Source of the DNA: Hyperoodon ampullatus
Taxonomy: Eukaryota; Chordata; Mammalia; Artiodactyla; Ziphiidae
Length of the DNA stretch: 64,000 nucleotides
Assembly (NCBI GenBank): GCA_949752795.1
Contig: OX457057.1
Location: 101,769,513 to 101,833,512, forward strand
Direction of reading: 5' to 3'
The translations under genes were made by a program, and so were the position numbers. Below the pieces are notes generated by a model that saw only the letters and a list, made by a program, of their open reading frames with translations, was not told the origin of the DNA and ran no database searches. Numbering within the stretch: position 1 is the first letter of the stretch; the number at the start of each line of letters is the position of its first letter. Shown here one piece after another: positions 1 to 10,685 of this stretch.

Positions 1-1164
1 GACATCAAAATTAAAAACTTTTGTTCATCAAAGGACATGATCAACAGAGTAAAATGGCAGTCCACAAAATGGGAGACAATATGTGCAAATCATAAATCTG
101 ATAAGGGAGTAATATCTAGAATACATAAAGAACTCTTAAAACAATAAAGACAACAGCAAAAATTCAAAAATAAGCAAAGGACTTGAAAAGACATTTTTCC
201 AATGAAGATATACAGAGGGCCAATAAGCACATGAAAAGATACTCAGTGTTACTAATCATTAGGAAAATGCAAATCAAAACCACAACAAGATACCACTTCA
301 TACCTATTAGGATGCCTACCATCAAAAAATCAAACAATAACAATTATTGGTGAGGATATAAAGAAATTAGAATCTTTGTACACTGCTTGTGGGAATGTAA
401 AATGGTGCAGCTGCTATGGAAAACAGTATGACGGTTCCTCAAAGTATTAAAAATAGAATTACCATGATACAGCAATTCCACTTCTGGGTATATGCCCCCT
501 CAAAATTGAAATCAAATCAAGGACACGAAGAGACACTTGTGCACCTATGTTCATAGCAGCATTATTCCAATAGCCAAAAGGTGAAATGTCCACTGTGGAT
601 GAATAGAAAGCAAAATATGGTACATACATACAATGGACTGTTACTCAGCCTTAAAAAGGAAGGAAATTCTGACACGTATTATAACATGGTTGAACCTTCA
701 GGACATTATGCTAAGCAAAATAATCCAGGACGAAGAATAAACGTCATGGGAATTCCCTGGCAGTCCAGTGGTTAGGGTCCCACACTTCCACTGCAGGGGG
801 CACAGGTTCAATCCCTGGTCAGGGAACTAAGATTGCACAAGCTGTGCAGTGCAGCCAAAAAATAAATAAAATAAAAAAGAATAAACATCCTATGATTCCA
901 CTCTTATGAGGTACCTAGAGTAGTCAAATTTACAGAGAGAAAACAGAATTATGGCTGCCAGCGGCTGGAGAGAGGGAGTGGTGGGGCTGCTAAATAATGG
1001 GTGTAGAATTTCAGTTTTGCAAGATGAAGAAAGTTCTGTGGATGGATGGCATCGATAGTTGCACAAAAATGTGAATATATTTAAAGTCACTGAGCTGTAC
1101 ACTTAAAGATGGTTAAAATAGTAAATTTTATGATATGTATATTTTACTACAATTAAAAAAAAAA
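1..1164 (+). mobile_element. L1 LINE 3' end (ORF2 tail and 3' UTR), split by a SINE
   Basis: The sequence matches the degraded 3' end of a mammalian L1: the ORF2 C-terminal region (aaagaactcttaaaacaataa, atgcaaatcaaaaccacaac), then a 3' UTR ending in an A-rich tail at about 1154-1164. It has many stops and encodes no intact protein. The 5' end lies outside the window. A CHR-type SINE interrupts it at 748-877 and the L1 sequence resumes after the duplication, so the L1 is the older element. It lies downstream of SYT6 and shows no link to the gene. Confidence 0.85.
748..877 (+). mobile_element. CHR-type SINE nested in L1
   Basis: A short tRNA-derived SINE begins GGGAATTCCCTGG, carries the GGTTCAATCCCTGG box B-like segment and ends in an (A/T)-rich AAATAAATAAAATAAAA tail. 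A near-identical 12-bp duplication (agaataaacRtc) flanks it at 734-745 and 878-889, with one mismatch. The body diverges from the younger GGCTTCCCTGG copies elsewhere in the window, so it is probably an older CHR subfamily. Confidence 0.85.
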
Positions 1165-2880
1165 GGCAAGAGCATAGCTGAAGTGGAAGAAAAAGAGGTG
1201 GGTCCCTGCAAATGTGGGTGAAAATAGACTAGTGAGTCAAGTTACGTTTAAGCACTTTGGATTAACTTGTTATGAAGAAGCATTTTATGAAGCCCTTGAT
1301 TGATGTTTTTGTTCATTAGCATTTTCATTGATCAGCTTCACTTGGGGACACCCCATTATTATTCACATCACTTCTGTTCTCCTTGACCTCTAAATGTTTA
1401 TAGGTCCTGAAGAACATCTCTTTGAGACTCTCCTTGTGTTGGCGTGGCAGCGTCAGCCTCCTGTCTTCACATCTCATTTTGGTGTGTAAGCTTTCTATAA
1501 ATTAACATCTCATGCCTGACCTCTCAGCCAAGCTGCATGTTGGACTGCAGCTGCCTGCTAGACATCCCTCCAGCATCTCAAACTCAGCTGGGCCCAAACT
1601 GGACTCATCAGTTTTTTTCTTGTTCTGCTGAGTTTCTGGTTTCCATGGAAGCCACCATCATTCTTCTGGTGCCTCAAGTATAAAGCCAACAACTTTGACT
1701 CCCGTTTCCCTCTCCCTTCTTCCAGATTTGCTCAGCTGTCAGCTCTGTGGTGTTTTTCACCACAGACATGTGGTGTGATCACCACATCCTGTGCATGTGC
1801 CCTTGTTTCCCTGTGCACTGCCTATACTAGCCCAGTCCTTGGTCCACTCTCGACTGGACTGCTGCAACTGCCTGCTGGTCCCTTCATCTCCAGTCTCTCC
1901 CAGTGGGCTTGCCACAGCTGTGCGGGGGGTGCAGCTGTGAACCAGCCAGAGGAAAGCCAGGGAGAGGCCAGTCCTGTTCCCTGAGCTAGAAGATCAGACA
2001 TGAGTATAAGGCTTACTTCAAAGAGGAGCAGAACAGGATAGGACAAAGCATAAAGTCCCGAGTGGCTTGTTGCTGAGAAATAGCCTGAGGAGATGAGACT
2101 GGGTAAGTGGATGAGGTGTGGCAGCTGGACTAAGTCTCAGATTCAGGAAAGTCTTGAAGTTCCAGGTGATCAGCCCTTTCGGGAGCAGAAGCCAAGCCTC
2201 CAATGGGGGGTGGGCAGCAAGGCTGTTTCCCAGTGGAGGCAGCTGGCAAGAAGTAGGCGGGGGCCAGGGTAGGGGAAAGGAGCGCTTCTCGGGCAAAGTT
2301 CAGCATTCTGTCTGGGAAGACCAGTGCAAGCAAGGGGGCAGTGGTGTTCAGGGGGCTCCTTGTCTCCCCTGGATGCAGGTGGCTTGGCAGCCCTTGGAAT
2401 TCCTCAGCTCTGGGTCTTCACGTGTATGGACCCCTCAGCCTGGAATGTGCCCCCTCGTCACAACTTCCACATCCCCAAGTCCTACCCATCCTCAGAAGGT
2501 CTAGATCAGGGGCCCCTTCTTCCTTGAGCTGTCACTCCATCTGCAGAGCTGGTATTCTTTCTTGGACTTCTGTAGCCTTTTATTTCACCTCCCTTCCTGC
2601 ATTTACCACTTTCTACCTTGGACTAGAGTTACTTATGTTACCAAGTTACTAGACTAAAAAGCTTTTTGTGGGCAAGATTCAAGTCTGAGGCTAGCACAGG
2701 TGTGGGGCCCAATATATAGCTGTGTGACTCAATGTACAGTCCTTGATTTCATTCAAAAACTGAATAGACCATAGTTTCCCTTTATTAGTTTCTCGGAATC
2801 AGCCCTTCAGTAGCTGTCACCCTTCACGGGTCTGTGAAGTTCACTGTGGTCCTAACCAAGTCCTGATGACCAAATATTTC
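1165..2880. other. Intergenic DNA downstream of SYT6, partly L2-derived
   Basis: No gene is supported here. About 1540-1900 and 2340-2640 read like the plus-strand 3' region of an L2 LINE (phrases such as gcatctcaaactcagc and cagcctggaatgtgcc), but both are degraded. Short open frames show no domain and no codon-like pattern. Confidence 0.5.
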
Positions 2881-3235
2881 TACTTCTTCTTCCTCTGGGA
2901 GCTTGAACCCCTTATGTTTTGGAGGCCACATGAGTAGTTCTGGGCAATGAACTGTGAAGGAAAGTGACATATGTTCCTTCTGGGCCAGAGCACTGAGGCC
3001 AGGATGAGACCCTTCCGAGTGCTCTTTAGCCTCGGGCATGGCAACTGGCAATGTCTGAGATATTGGCTGCTCTGTCATCTGAGTTCCTCTGAATTAGTCC
3101 AATGAGCAGAGCCCCCCCTTGCTGACCTGTGATGAACATCTAGCATGAATAAGAAATAAGCCTTTGTTGTTTTCAGTCGCTGAAATCTGAATGTTGTTAC
3201 TGCTGTATAACCCAGTCCAGCCAGCCAGACGCATT
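2880..3235 (+). mobile_element. Old LTR-like repeat fragment, probably MaLR/MLT type
   Basis: The segment ends with the pattern aaataagcctttgttgtttt, then a gctgaaatctg motif and ctgctgtataacccagtcc, typical of the 3' end of an old MaLR-like LTR. An upstream part (gaaagtgacatatgttcc) matches a second copy at 50880-51232. The family assignment is from memory and uncertain. No coding sequence is present. Confidence 0.45.
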
Positions 3236-4960
3236 TACCCTGATGGCTGACCAGCTCTAGATGTGACTAGCACATCAGCAGATCCTGGTGGCTGGTGGGT
3301 GACCTGATGAGAAGTCAGAAGCAAGAGGAAGCTGCATCTTTGGGCAACAGAGTGCTTCTCTCAGCAGTTTGGCTCCCTTGGTGTCATCTCACTGTGGAGT
3401 GTCAGTAATTTAGATGCAGATGTGCAGGAAGAGATAGTACCTTCCACTCTCTACTCTATGGGTTGCTTTCTAAATTAATTAAAAGCTGGGGGTGAGCAGA
3501 GAGGATATTCTATTAAGTTAGAATGTTTTTGTTTTTGTTTTTCTTTTAATTTTCGAGTCTGCAACAGGATTTTCTCAAGTTGTGTTTTATGAGAATTAGC
3601 AGGATTCCTCTCCTGGTAGGCGAAAGCATTGCACTTTCCCAGTATGAGTGTGTGACCCCTTCCCTAGAGAAGCTTCAGCATCTGGAGTGGCTGCTTGTTG
3701 AGCTCAACAGCTGAGAAAATAGCAGAGCCCCAAGTGTACCAAATGCTCTGTGAGCTACAAACCTGACAAAACACTGGTGGATTCCAGCCTTCCGGGGTAC
3801 ACAGGTATTCCTTGGGCAGAATAAAATATGAACAAGCCCTTCCGCTGTACCTTGATTGAAGGGAAGTGGTTATCTATGTGAAACACAGATTAAAAATAAA
3901 AGCTTTCCAGTGTCCTGTGTGTGTGCTGACTGCTAAACCTCAGGAATGTAGGATGATAAGAGAAATGGGCAAGAGGAGATTTAATTGAATAAAAACTCCA
4001 GGGGGTGACAAGGGTGGGAAGACACAAAGCAGTAATTAACAGCATACTTTTTAAAATGACGATGCAATTAATTGCATCCTGAGTGTAAGGGGAGGGGAGG
4101 GGAGAAGCATTCTTCAGCCTAGAAGCACTGCTCCGTAAAGGGAACTTTGCACTTTCAAAAAAACATCGATGTACAAAAGGCCCTGGTTATCATGACTTCA
4201 GCGAAGCTCACGTCACCAACCCAAGAAAGAGGTTACTTGTGGCAGAGGAAGCTGACAAATGAATCAACCTTGTATTTCATTTTATTCTGCAACTTGTAAT
4301 CATTTTATGCTCATCTTTGAGGGAGAGAGATCAGGGTAGACAATGAAATGGGCAGAAATTCAGGTTCCATTCATGCTTTGGGTTGAGGACTAGTCTACCC
4401 TGAGGATGCTGTAGGCGGGGGTCCAGGAGCTGAGAGCTTCCTTGGCATGGGCTCCCCAGCCTGTAGACATTTACTAAAACTGCCGTAGCGGGAGTGGTAG
4501 CAGTTGGTCAGGGTGGTGTGGAGGCTAACCATAATCTGCTCAGGAAATGATTTTTCACAGCCACTGGGAGGCTCACTCGTGTGACATGGCTGCTTGGACA
4601 CAAAAGGAATGCCTAAGAGCAGTGACTCTTCTATGATTCGCGCTGATCCTATTCCCTTCTCAGTCCTCCCCATCTGCCTACAGGTTTGAAGATGACAGCT
4701 GGACATGCATTTCAAGCTCACCTCTGGAAGGAACCCCTCACACTAATTTCTGGGCTCCTTATGAGGCTGGAAAGTCAATGCCCCCTTCATGGTTACAGGA
4801 CCCCCCAGCACCTGCCCAATGATTGAGATGGCCATCTTGATGGGGTCAATCTAGAGTCAAGAAACAGAATGAAGTTCATGGCCTGTTGGAAGTCTTGTCA
4901 TGACGTTTGAGTTTTTTCTTCTCTCAAGAGAACATCCAGCCACAAGACCACTTGACTGGG
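3236..4960. other. Intergenic, mostly unique sequence
   Basis: No gene, SINE or clear LINE is recognised. The interval is AT-rich with homeobox-like TAATTA/ATTAA words between about 3960 and 4090, including a perfect palindrome. It lies 3' of the SYT6 polyadenylation signal. Confidence 0.5.
4061..4078. promoter_or_regulatory. Perfect 18-bp palindrome GATGCAATTAATTGCATC
   Basis: The 18 bases equal their own reverse complement. The core is AATTAATT (homeodomain-type) flanked by ATGCAA/TTGCAT half-sites like those bound by POU or C/EBP factors. It sits in non-repetitive AT-rich DNA downstream of SYT6. The structure is directly seen; a regulatory role is inference. Confidence 0.4.
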
Positions 4961-4963
4961 AAG

Positions 4964-5263
4964 GCCTGTCAGTCACAAGACATTTGGGGAGAAAACTTAT
5001 CTTTACACCAATGACACATTAGCCCCTAGCCTAAAGCTCAGTACAGGGTGAATTCTCAGTTTATCTACATTTTTTTAAGAGGAAAACTTCTTTTGCCACA
5101 ATATCCTGTTACCGCCTGTCATTCACAAGACATTTGGGGAGAAAACTTATCTTTACACCAATGACACATTAGACCCTAGCCTAAAAATCAGTACAGGGTG
5201 AATTCTCAGTTTATCTACATTTTTTTAAGAGGAAAACTTCTTTTGCCACAATATCCTGTTACC
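4964..5263. repeat. Two-copy 150-bp tandem duplication
   Basis: The unit at about 4964-5113 is repeated head to tail at about 5114-5263 with a period of exactly 150 bp (catttgggga starts at 4981 and again at 5131). Only a few substitutions separate the copies, for example agcccctagcctaaagctc versus agaccctagcctaaaaatc, so it is recent. It lies just beyond the predicted 3' end of SYT6 and has no coding potential. Confidence 0.9.
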
Positions 5264-5339
5264 TCCTGCCCAATCTGGTCATTTTTAGGACTTAGGAGAC
5301 ACTACCCAAAGTTATATCAGCACAGAAACCTGATAACTT

Positions 5340-6839
5340 GGCTTAAAACAAGGGTTACTTTATTGAATTGCTGCTCCTAAAGCATGTGACATATGTAAAG
5401 AGTGAGACACAAGGTGTGTGAACAGTTTTTACGTTCTTGACCTGCCATGGTTGAAGGAAGCGCTTCTTCAGCAGACTTGCCACTTGCTAGTCACACACAC
5501 AGCTCTGGAAATTGGCATTTCACAGCCACAGACTGAAGTGAAAACCCACCCACACATCTACCAGGGCTATACAGACTGAGACGGAACAACTCAATCTAGT
5601 TCTAGGGGGTTGGTGGGAAGGCCACTATTAACTCAACAGAAATGTACGATTACAATACAGAATAGTTCAAACATTCTTTTTTCCTAAACTGAATTTGACC
5701 TACGGTAGAGATCTAAAGAAAAAAAAAAATCCTTCACTACCACTGAAACAAACACTGAAGTCCTTAATAATCTATAGAACTAAAGTTTAAGATGAACATT
5801 GTCCTAGCATCAAGGGGGCTGAAACAGACTTAAGCTGACTTGGTTTTAATCAAGAAGGTACTGTTCATAAAAAGATTGACTACACCTATTCCTTGGATTT
5901 CAAAACTTCCCATTCAGAAAAGAACATTTTATGTAGTTTTTTCTTTGATCTCTTTAGGCATTTTAAACAGTTGCTTGATACTTCCTGGAACTATAAAGCT
6001 ATGTATAACGCAGAAATCATTCCAGAACATATGTGCCTCCTTTTTTTTTTTTTCACGATGAACGTTATTTTTGAGAACAAAGATCTTGTTTTCAAACAAA
6101 TATGGTCATTAACTGTGGTGCGCCAGAAAACATAGGGCATGTTCGTTTCAACAGAATCATTCCTAAAGAAAGTGACTCAGTTCCCATGAGGAATCAAGAC
6201 ATGTTCAATTCATGAGGACTGGGAGCAAGGAGCCCTGCACGACCAGCTGAAGGTTCACAGATAGCTCGGAATGCTCCTAATTTCAACATGGGGCCAGGAG
6301 TCCACATCTCGGCTCATGTCACATCAGCAAAGAGCTTCTAAGAGTCGTAAGTAGTAGCCTTTGTAAAGGCTCTTCGCCAGATTTGCACCTTCCCGAAGCC
6401 CACTTAACAAAGTAGCCATTGCCCATCCCACTTCCCTCTCCTCCGGGGTTACGGAGGTCAGTGGAGACACAAAATTTCAGAAACTCAAACCACCTCCCCC
6501 TCAAAGACGACTATGTTACATTGTATTTAATAGAACCAATGTCAGGGCGCTCCCCTTTTTTTTTTTTTTTTTTTTTTTAACCTCTTCTTTTCTTCCTGAC
6601 AGCAGATCCATAAAAAGTGAAAGAACCAGAAAAACATCACCTTGGGAGACAGAAAAGACTAAGACAGATCTGACCACATGACAATTTTCTCAGCCTTGAC
6701 CTACACGGGGCAGCTAAGACTCTGGAATGAGAGGCACTGCCCCTACCGCTGCTGCTGCACAACACTGTGTTTAGACGGTTGAACAAGTGCAAAAAGAACC
6801 CTGCTGAGTCTCGTTGGTGTGGCCTGGCCGCCGTGCAGC
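5340..6839 (-). other. SYT6: Predicted SYT6 3' untranslated region
   Basis: This is the sequence from the terminal stop to the AATAAA signal. It is AT-rich, largely free of recognisable interspersed repeats and contains a long A tract on the transcript strand (T run at 6556-6578). The extent is inferred from the signal position; no transcript evidence is available here. Confidence 0.5.
5359..5364 (-). terminator. SYT6: Polyadenylation signal AATAAA, likely SYT6 3' end
   Basis: Plus-strand TTTATT reads AATAAA on the gene strand, so cleavage would fall around 5335-5350. It is the canonical hexamer placed after about 1.5 kb of non-repetitive sequence following the stop at 6840. ATTAAA variants exist inside the UTR near 5845 and 6530, so shorter forms are possible. 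Only transcript 3' ends can settle which is used. Confidence 0.5.
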
Positions 6840-6911
6840 TCAGGGTGTCGGAGGTGGTCTCGGAGACGGGGACGAGCTCTCACTGTCGAAGCTGGCGGCT
6901 CGGCCCTGCCA
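6840..6911 (-). CDS. SYT6: SYT6 terminal coding exon, SYT10-like C-terminal tail
   Basis: A strong acceptor (pyrimidine tract ctttttctcctctccgcag, AG at 6912-6913) opens an exon in phase 0. Joined to the preceding exon, which ends in Glu, it adds 23 residues before TGA at 6840-6842. The tail begins WQGRAASFDSES and ends RPPPTP. The GRAxSFDS...PSP...PPxTP pattern matches the C-terminus of the paralogue SYT10 as I recall it, which argues for true coding sequence. The Ser/Pro-rich tail follows C2B and would face the cytosol. It is used if the 68-nt cassette at 8478-8545 is skipped; if the cassette is included these bases become 3' UTR. Confidence 0.78.
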   Translation of the reverse strand, partial: WQGRAASFDSESSSPSPRPPPTP

Positions 6912-8477
6912 CTGCGGAGAGGAGAAAAAGATGTTTACCCGTTGCCAAGGGAATGTACATTTCAACTTTTGAAACTCATCCGGCCCATGCACTGAATTCA
7001 CCTTTTCCCAGCTTTTCATAAGCTTTCATGAATTTTGCTGTTAGCCATGCAAAAACGTAAGGAGACCAGCTTTCGAGCTTCTAGTTTGGAAGGCCTGATT
7101 TTTAGACCTGCTGCAGAGATAATGAAAGCTTTCTTTAGCGTGTGGAATGCATGCGTGCAGGTGTGTGTGTGTGTGGCAACGTGCGTGCGTGCGTGTTAGT
7201 TAATGAGGTGCTATGATTGGACCATTTCTGAATGCTTCAGCCATTTTTCACGCTGAAAATCAGATTTTGTTAGCAGCGAAAGAGGCCGTCTGCAGAGTAT
7301 GCCCTTACTGCCAAGATCCTGCAATCACGAATTCTTAGCAATTTGTCTGGGAGCTGTTCGTACAGCTAAAGCCCTGATCTTGCTTCAGCGCTGGGCTCTC
7401 CTCTTCAGTCTGAGTGCTTCCCGGGGGCCTTCAGGAGGAGATGGCAGCCCCCTGCCCTTTCGGGTGCCTCCACCTTTCTTTTCCTCCCTCTCCTGTCTCA
7501 CAGGCTGCCACCCCCTCAGCCCGACTCTAACCCCTCTGTGAAGATGGTAATGTAATGAGGTGTAATGGAGTGAGGAGAGGGCTGGGGGTGGATGACCCGC
7601 GCTTGGGCCATCGAACCCTTCTTTACATTGAAAAGCCAGGCAGAGCTGGAGCAATGTTTTCTGGACAAGGATCTGACCCTGTGAATATTCTAGAGCCGTC
7701 TGGTGGCTGTATAACTTCAAAGCAAGTCAGTGTCCACTGCTCACTCCATCCTTTCTGTGAGCAGAGGAGACGCAATACTCTCCTAGGTGCCTGCGGGACA
7801 AGGCTTCAGGAAGAGAAGTCAGGTACGTGGGTGAGATGGCCTTTCTGAACCTGAAGTGCAGCCCCTTTTGCTTCTCATGGGCTTTTGGGGTCTCCATGAG
7901 GAGTGATGGGGCTGAGGAGAAGTGGACTACACCTTTGTGTTATGTGTAGGGGTAGGATGGGGAAGGACGCGGTCCCTTCTCCACACCCACCCCCCTCACA
8001 ACACAGCCCTTTCTAGACAGAGCAGAGCCACTTAAGGATTAGACCATCCCTTCCAGCATCTCCTGTGGGAACCCACAACGCAGAGGAGAGACCCAGACCT
8101 GCTGATTGCCTTCATGTTCCTGGCTCTTAGGGAAAGCCTCTGTTACCTGTCCCCGGACTCAGTCCTTCATGGTCCCTTAGTACCCACTGGACAGGCCAAC
8201 CTGCAGATAAGTAATCAAAGGCTGGACAGGCAGGTATTGATGACCACCATAACGTGACCTGGGCCTGAGCAATCTTAGCATGCGAAACCCGAAGGCAGGC
8301 CTGAGGGATCATCCAGGCTAGCTCTTTTGTTCTTGCAGATAAGATAACTCCATCCACACTCAGTGTTCCCTCCGCTCCATCCTGTGGCCACCTTTGCACC
8401 TGGCCACATCAGGAGAAGAAGGAGACACACAATGGAATAAGAAACCTAACCTCTTTGGTGCCATACCAGGTACTTAC
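6912..8477 (-). other. SYT6: Intron between cassette and terminal exon
   Basis: The interval is mostly non-repetitive. It carries two TGCATG words on the transcript strand (6986-6991 and 7046-7051), the RBFOX recognition sequence, 75-140 bases upstream of the terminal exon. A short GT/GCGT microsatellite lies at 7159-7195. The donor is GTAAGT at 8472-8477. No other gene is visible. Confidence 0.55.
7159..7195. repeat. (GT)n/(GTGC)n microsatellite
   Basis: A short GT repeat is followed by GTGCGTGCGTGC. It is intronic and probably length-variable. Confidence 0.8.
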
Positions 8478-8545
8478 TCCTAACTCCGGTGGCAGTCTCT
8501 CTGCTTGCAGCATCCACGTGAGTGAAATCACAACCGAAGGTTTCC
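8478..8545 (-). CDS. SYT6: SYT6 candidate alternative cassette exon with early stop (GNLRL end)
   Basis: On the minus strand an acceptor (tatttcaccag, AG at 8546-8547) is followed in phase 0 by GGA AAC CTT CGG TTG TGA, giving Gly-Asn-Leu-Arg-Leu and a stop at 8528-8530. The human reference SYT6 ends GNPRL as I recall it, so four of five residues and the stop position agree. Fifty bases after the stop there is a consensus donor GTAAGT, so the segment is best read as a 68-nt internal exon spliced to the terminal exon at 6911. Including it replaces the 23-residue tail with five residues. The pyrimidine tract is weak, which suits regulated inclusion. Coding part is 8528-8545. Confidence 0.72.
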
Positions 8546-9445
8546 CTGGTGAAATATTTTACATAAATAAATGCCTGGTTTTTGAGCCCACTGTGACTTC
8601 TGACTCAAGTGTTTCTTAACCAGAAGGTGACATAAGATGATTACTAATGCTTTCATTTAACAGATCTTCATTTTAGAACTTCTGCTTTTTCTGTTGCAAT
8701 CTTTAACCTCTGTGAAAGGTACATTGTAATTATTGGCTTCTCCCCTGGGTAAGCATGCCTCTTAAACAACCTGATTGATAGGCCAGCTCAGAGGAGGAAA
8801 AAAAGAAACGGCTACACAGAGTACATCTTTTTTCCTTTATATAATAGCTCAAAGAGAAGTCACACGGAGCATAATTGTTTATCCAGGACAAATGAAGAAG
8901 GCACACTGGCTCCCCTGCCAGCCCCTGATTTTTCCTGTGAAGAGGAAACAGAGGGAGGAAATGGGGTTCCTGGACAATGGGAAGATGAATGGTTCCTGCA
9001 GGCTTATCATGGTGGCTCTGAAATAGCAATGAATTGGTCCCTGGGACACCAATGAGGATGATTATTCAAGGGCGGCTGTGGTCCAGTGAGATCTTTTATT
9101 GTTCTGAAATGTGTGACATTCCAACAGAGATATAAAATCTCTGGCAGATGATCTGAATTTGACCCTTCATAGTAAACCGCCTTGGAGAAGATCGCTGGTC
9201 AACGTGGGCTGTGTATGTGGTGACAGCGGCAGCACGTAGCATTGGGCAGGAGTGCTGAGAGGAAAGAGGCCACAGCCTCTGCTGGGGAAGGATGCTCACT
9301 GTGGCTTAATCAATTTTTATTCATGAAAAAATCCCAGCAGGGAAAAATACCTTTTCAGTTAATTCGTTCCTTCAACCTAATTTTAAAACTCCAAACAAAC
9401 AAGTCAGTATGGTGCCCTCTGTTCTCATTAATAAAAAAGAAATGA

Positions 9446-9662
9446 GGGCTTCCCTGGTGGCGCGGTGGCGCAGTGGCTGAAAGTCCGCCTGCCGATGCAG
9501 GGGACATGGGTTCGTGCCCCAGTCCGGGAAGATCCCACATGCCGCGGAGCGGCTGGGCCCGTGAGCCATGGCCGCTGAGCCTGTGCATCCGGAGCTTGTG
9601 CTCCGCAACGGGAGAGGCCACAACAGTGAGAGGCCCACGTACCACAAAAAAAAAAAAAAAAG
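9446..9662 (+). mobile_element. CHR-1-type SINE with 12-bp target duplication
   Basis: The element starts GGGCTTCCCTGG, has a GGTTCGTGCCCC box-B segment and a GCCGCGGAGCGGCTGGGCCC middle, and ends in an A-rich tail. The duplication aaaaagaaatga occurs at 9434-9445 and 9663-9674. The first 30 bases contain a small internal repeat (ggcgcggtggcgcagtgg) not seen in the other copies. Confidence 0.93.
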
Positions 9663-10589
9663 AAAAAGAAATGATCACAGCACTTGAAACTCCTCTAAGA
9701 AAGGTGGAATATAAATATAGTGCTTTCTAGATATGATGCCATTTATCTTCCCAGGAGTAGGAGAATAAGATTTTTGTATGTATTATACAAACGGGAGAAA
9801 CAAGTTCCAAGAGCAAGGTTCTTGCTCAGTGTCCAGAACAGGACCAAAAAGAAGGCAGGAGCTCTAAGGATGATTGAGATGATAAATGTTCAAGTACAAT
9901 GCATCACATGAACACAAAGAGGGTTTACTTAATATTATCCTAGTGGGTTTTTAGATGCATCTCTATAAAGGTACTTAAACTATGGATGCTAAAAAGTGTA
10001 GGTACACATTTTTACAAATTTGTACTGAAGAAATCCTAAGTTGCCAAGATGAATGTCATTTTCAGCTTCTTCATACAGAGAAATGATCAGCTGAGCAGAA
10101 AATGGAAGGCCAGGGAGTGGGGGAAGGGAAAGTCTCGGGAACTTGGTGTGCGAAGTCAAGAAAAAAGTAAACCCAAAGGATATGAATCAATTTATTCTCT
10201 TTTCGTTTTCCATATACTGTTACTTTCCCTTTTCTGTCTCATCAAATATTCATTTTCAAGGGCTTGGTTCTACTTTATCTCTCTTTTGTAGTCTGGACCA
10301 GTGAGTCGGAGTTCTCAAAGAAACAGGACTTGAAATCAATTATTTGGCTTAATTAGGTGGTATTCATCATGGAGAGTTGATGCTGGGGCCGAGCCCCAGC
10401 CCCTCTGTGCTACCCTGCACCTCAGCCCCATCTCCAGCCACTGTTGGCTGATTACTCCAGTCTGTGTGGCCAGACTAACCCCGGTAACAGCAATGGATTA
10501 TTGCAGCTTCAAGGTCAGAAAGGCGATGCAAGATGTGGGCTCACCTGCCACCTGTCGTTCTGTCATTTTGGGCCAGAGTTTCCTAGAAA

Positions 10590-10685
10590 AGCTGAATGGG
10601 AGGAGCCCACCCCCTCATTTTACCAACCAGGAAACTGAAGACCAGGTGGGGCAGTGAGGTGCCTGAGGCCCTGCAGCCCATCGGA
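10590..10685 (-). mobile_element. MIR fragment
   Basis: Phrases ttttaccaaccaggaaactg and aggtgcctgaggccctgcag correspond to the central MIR core in reverse orientation. Confidence 0.5.
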
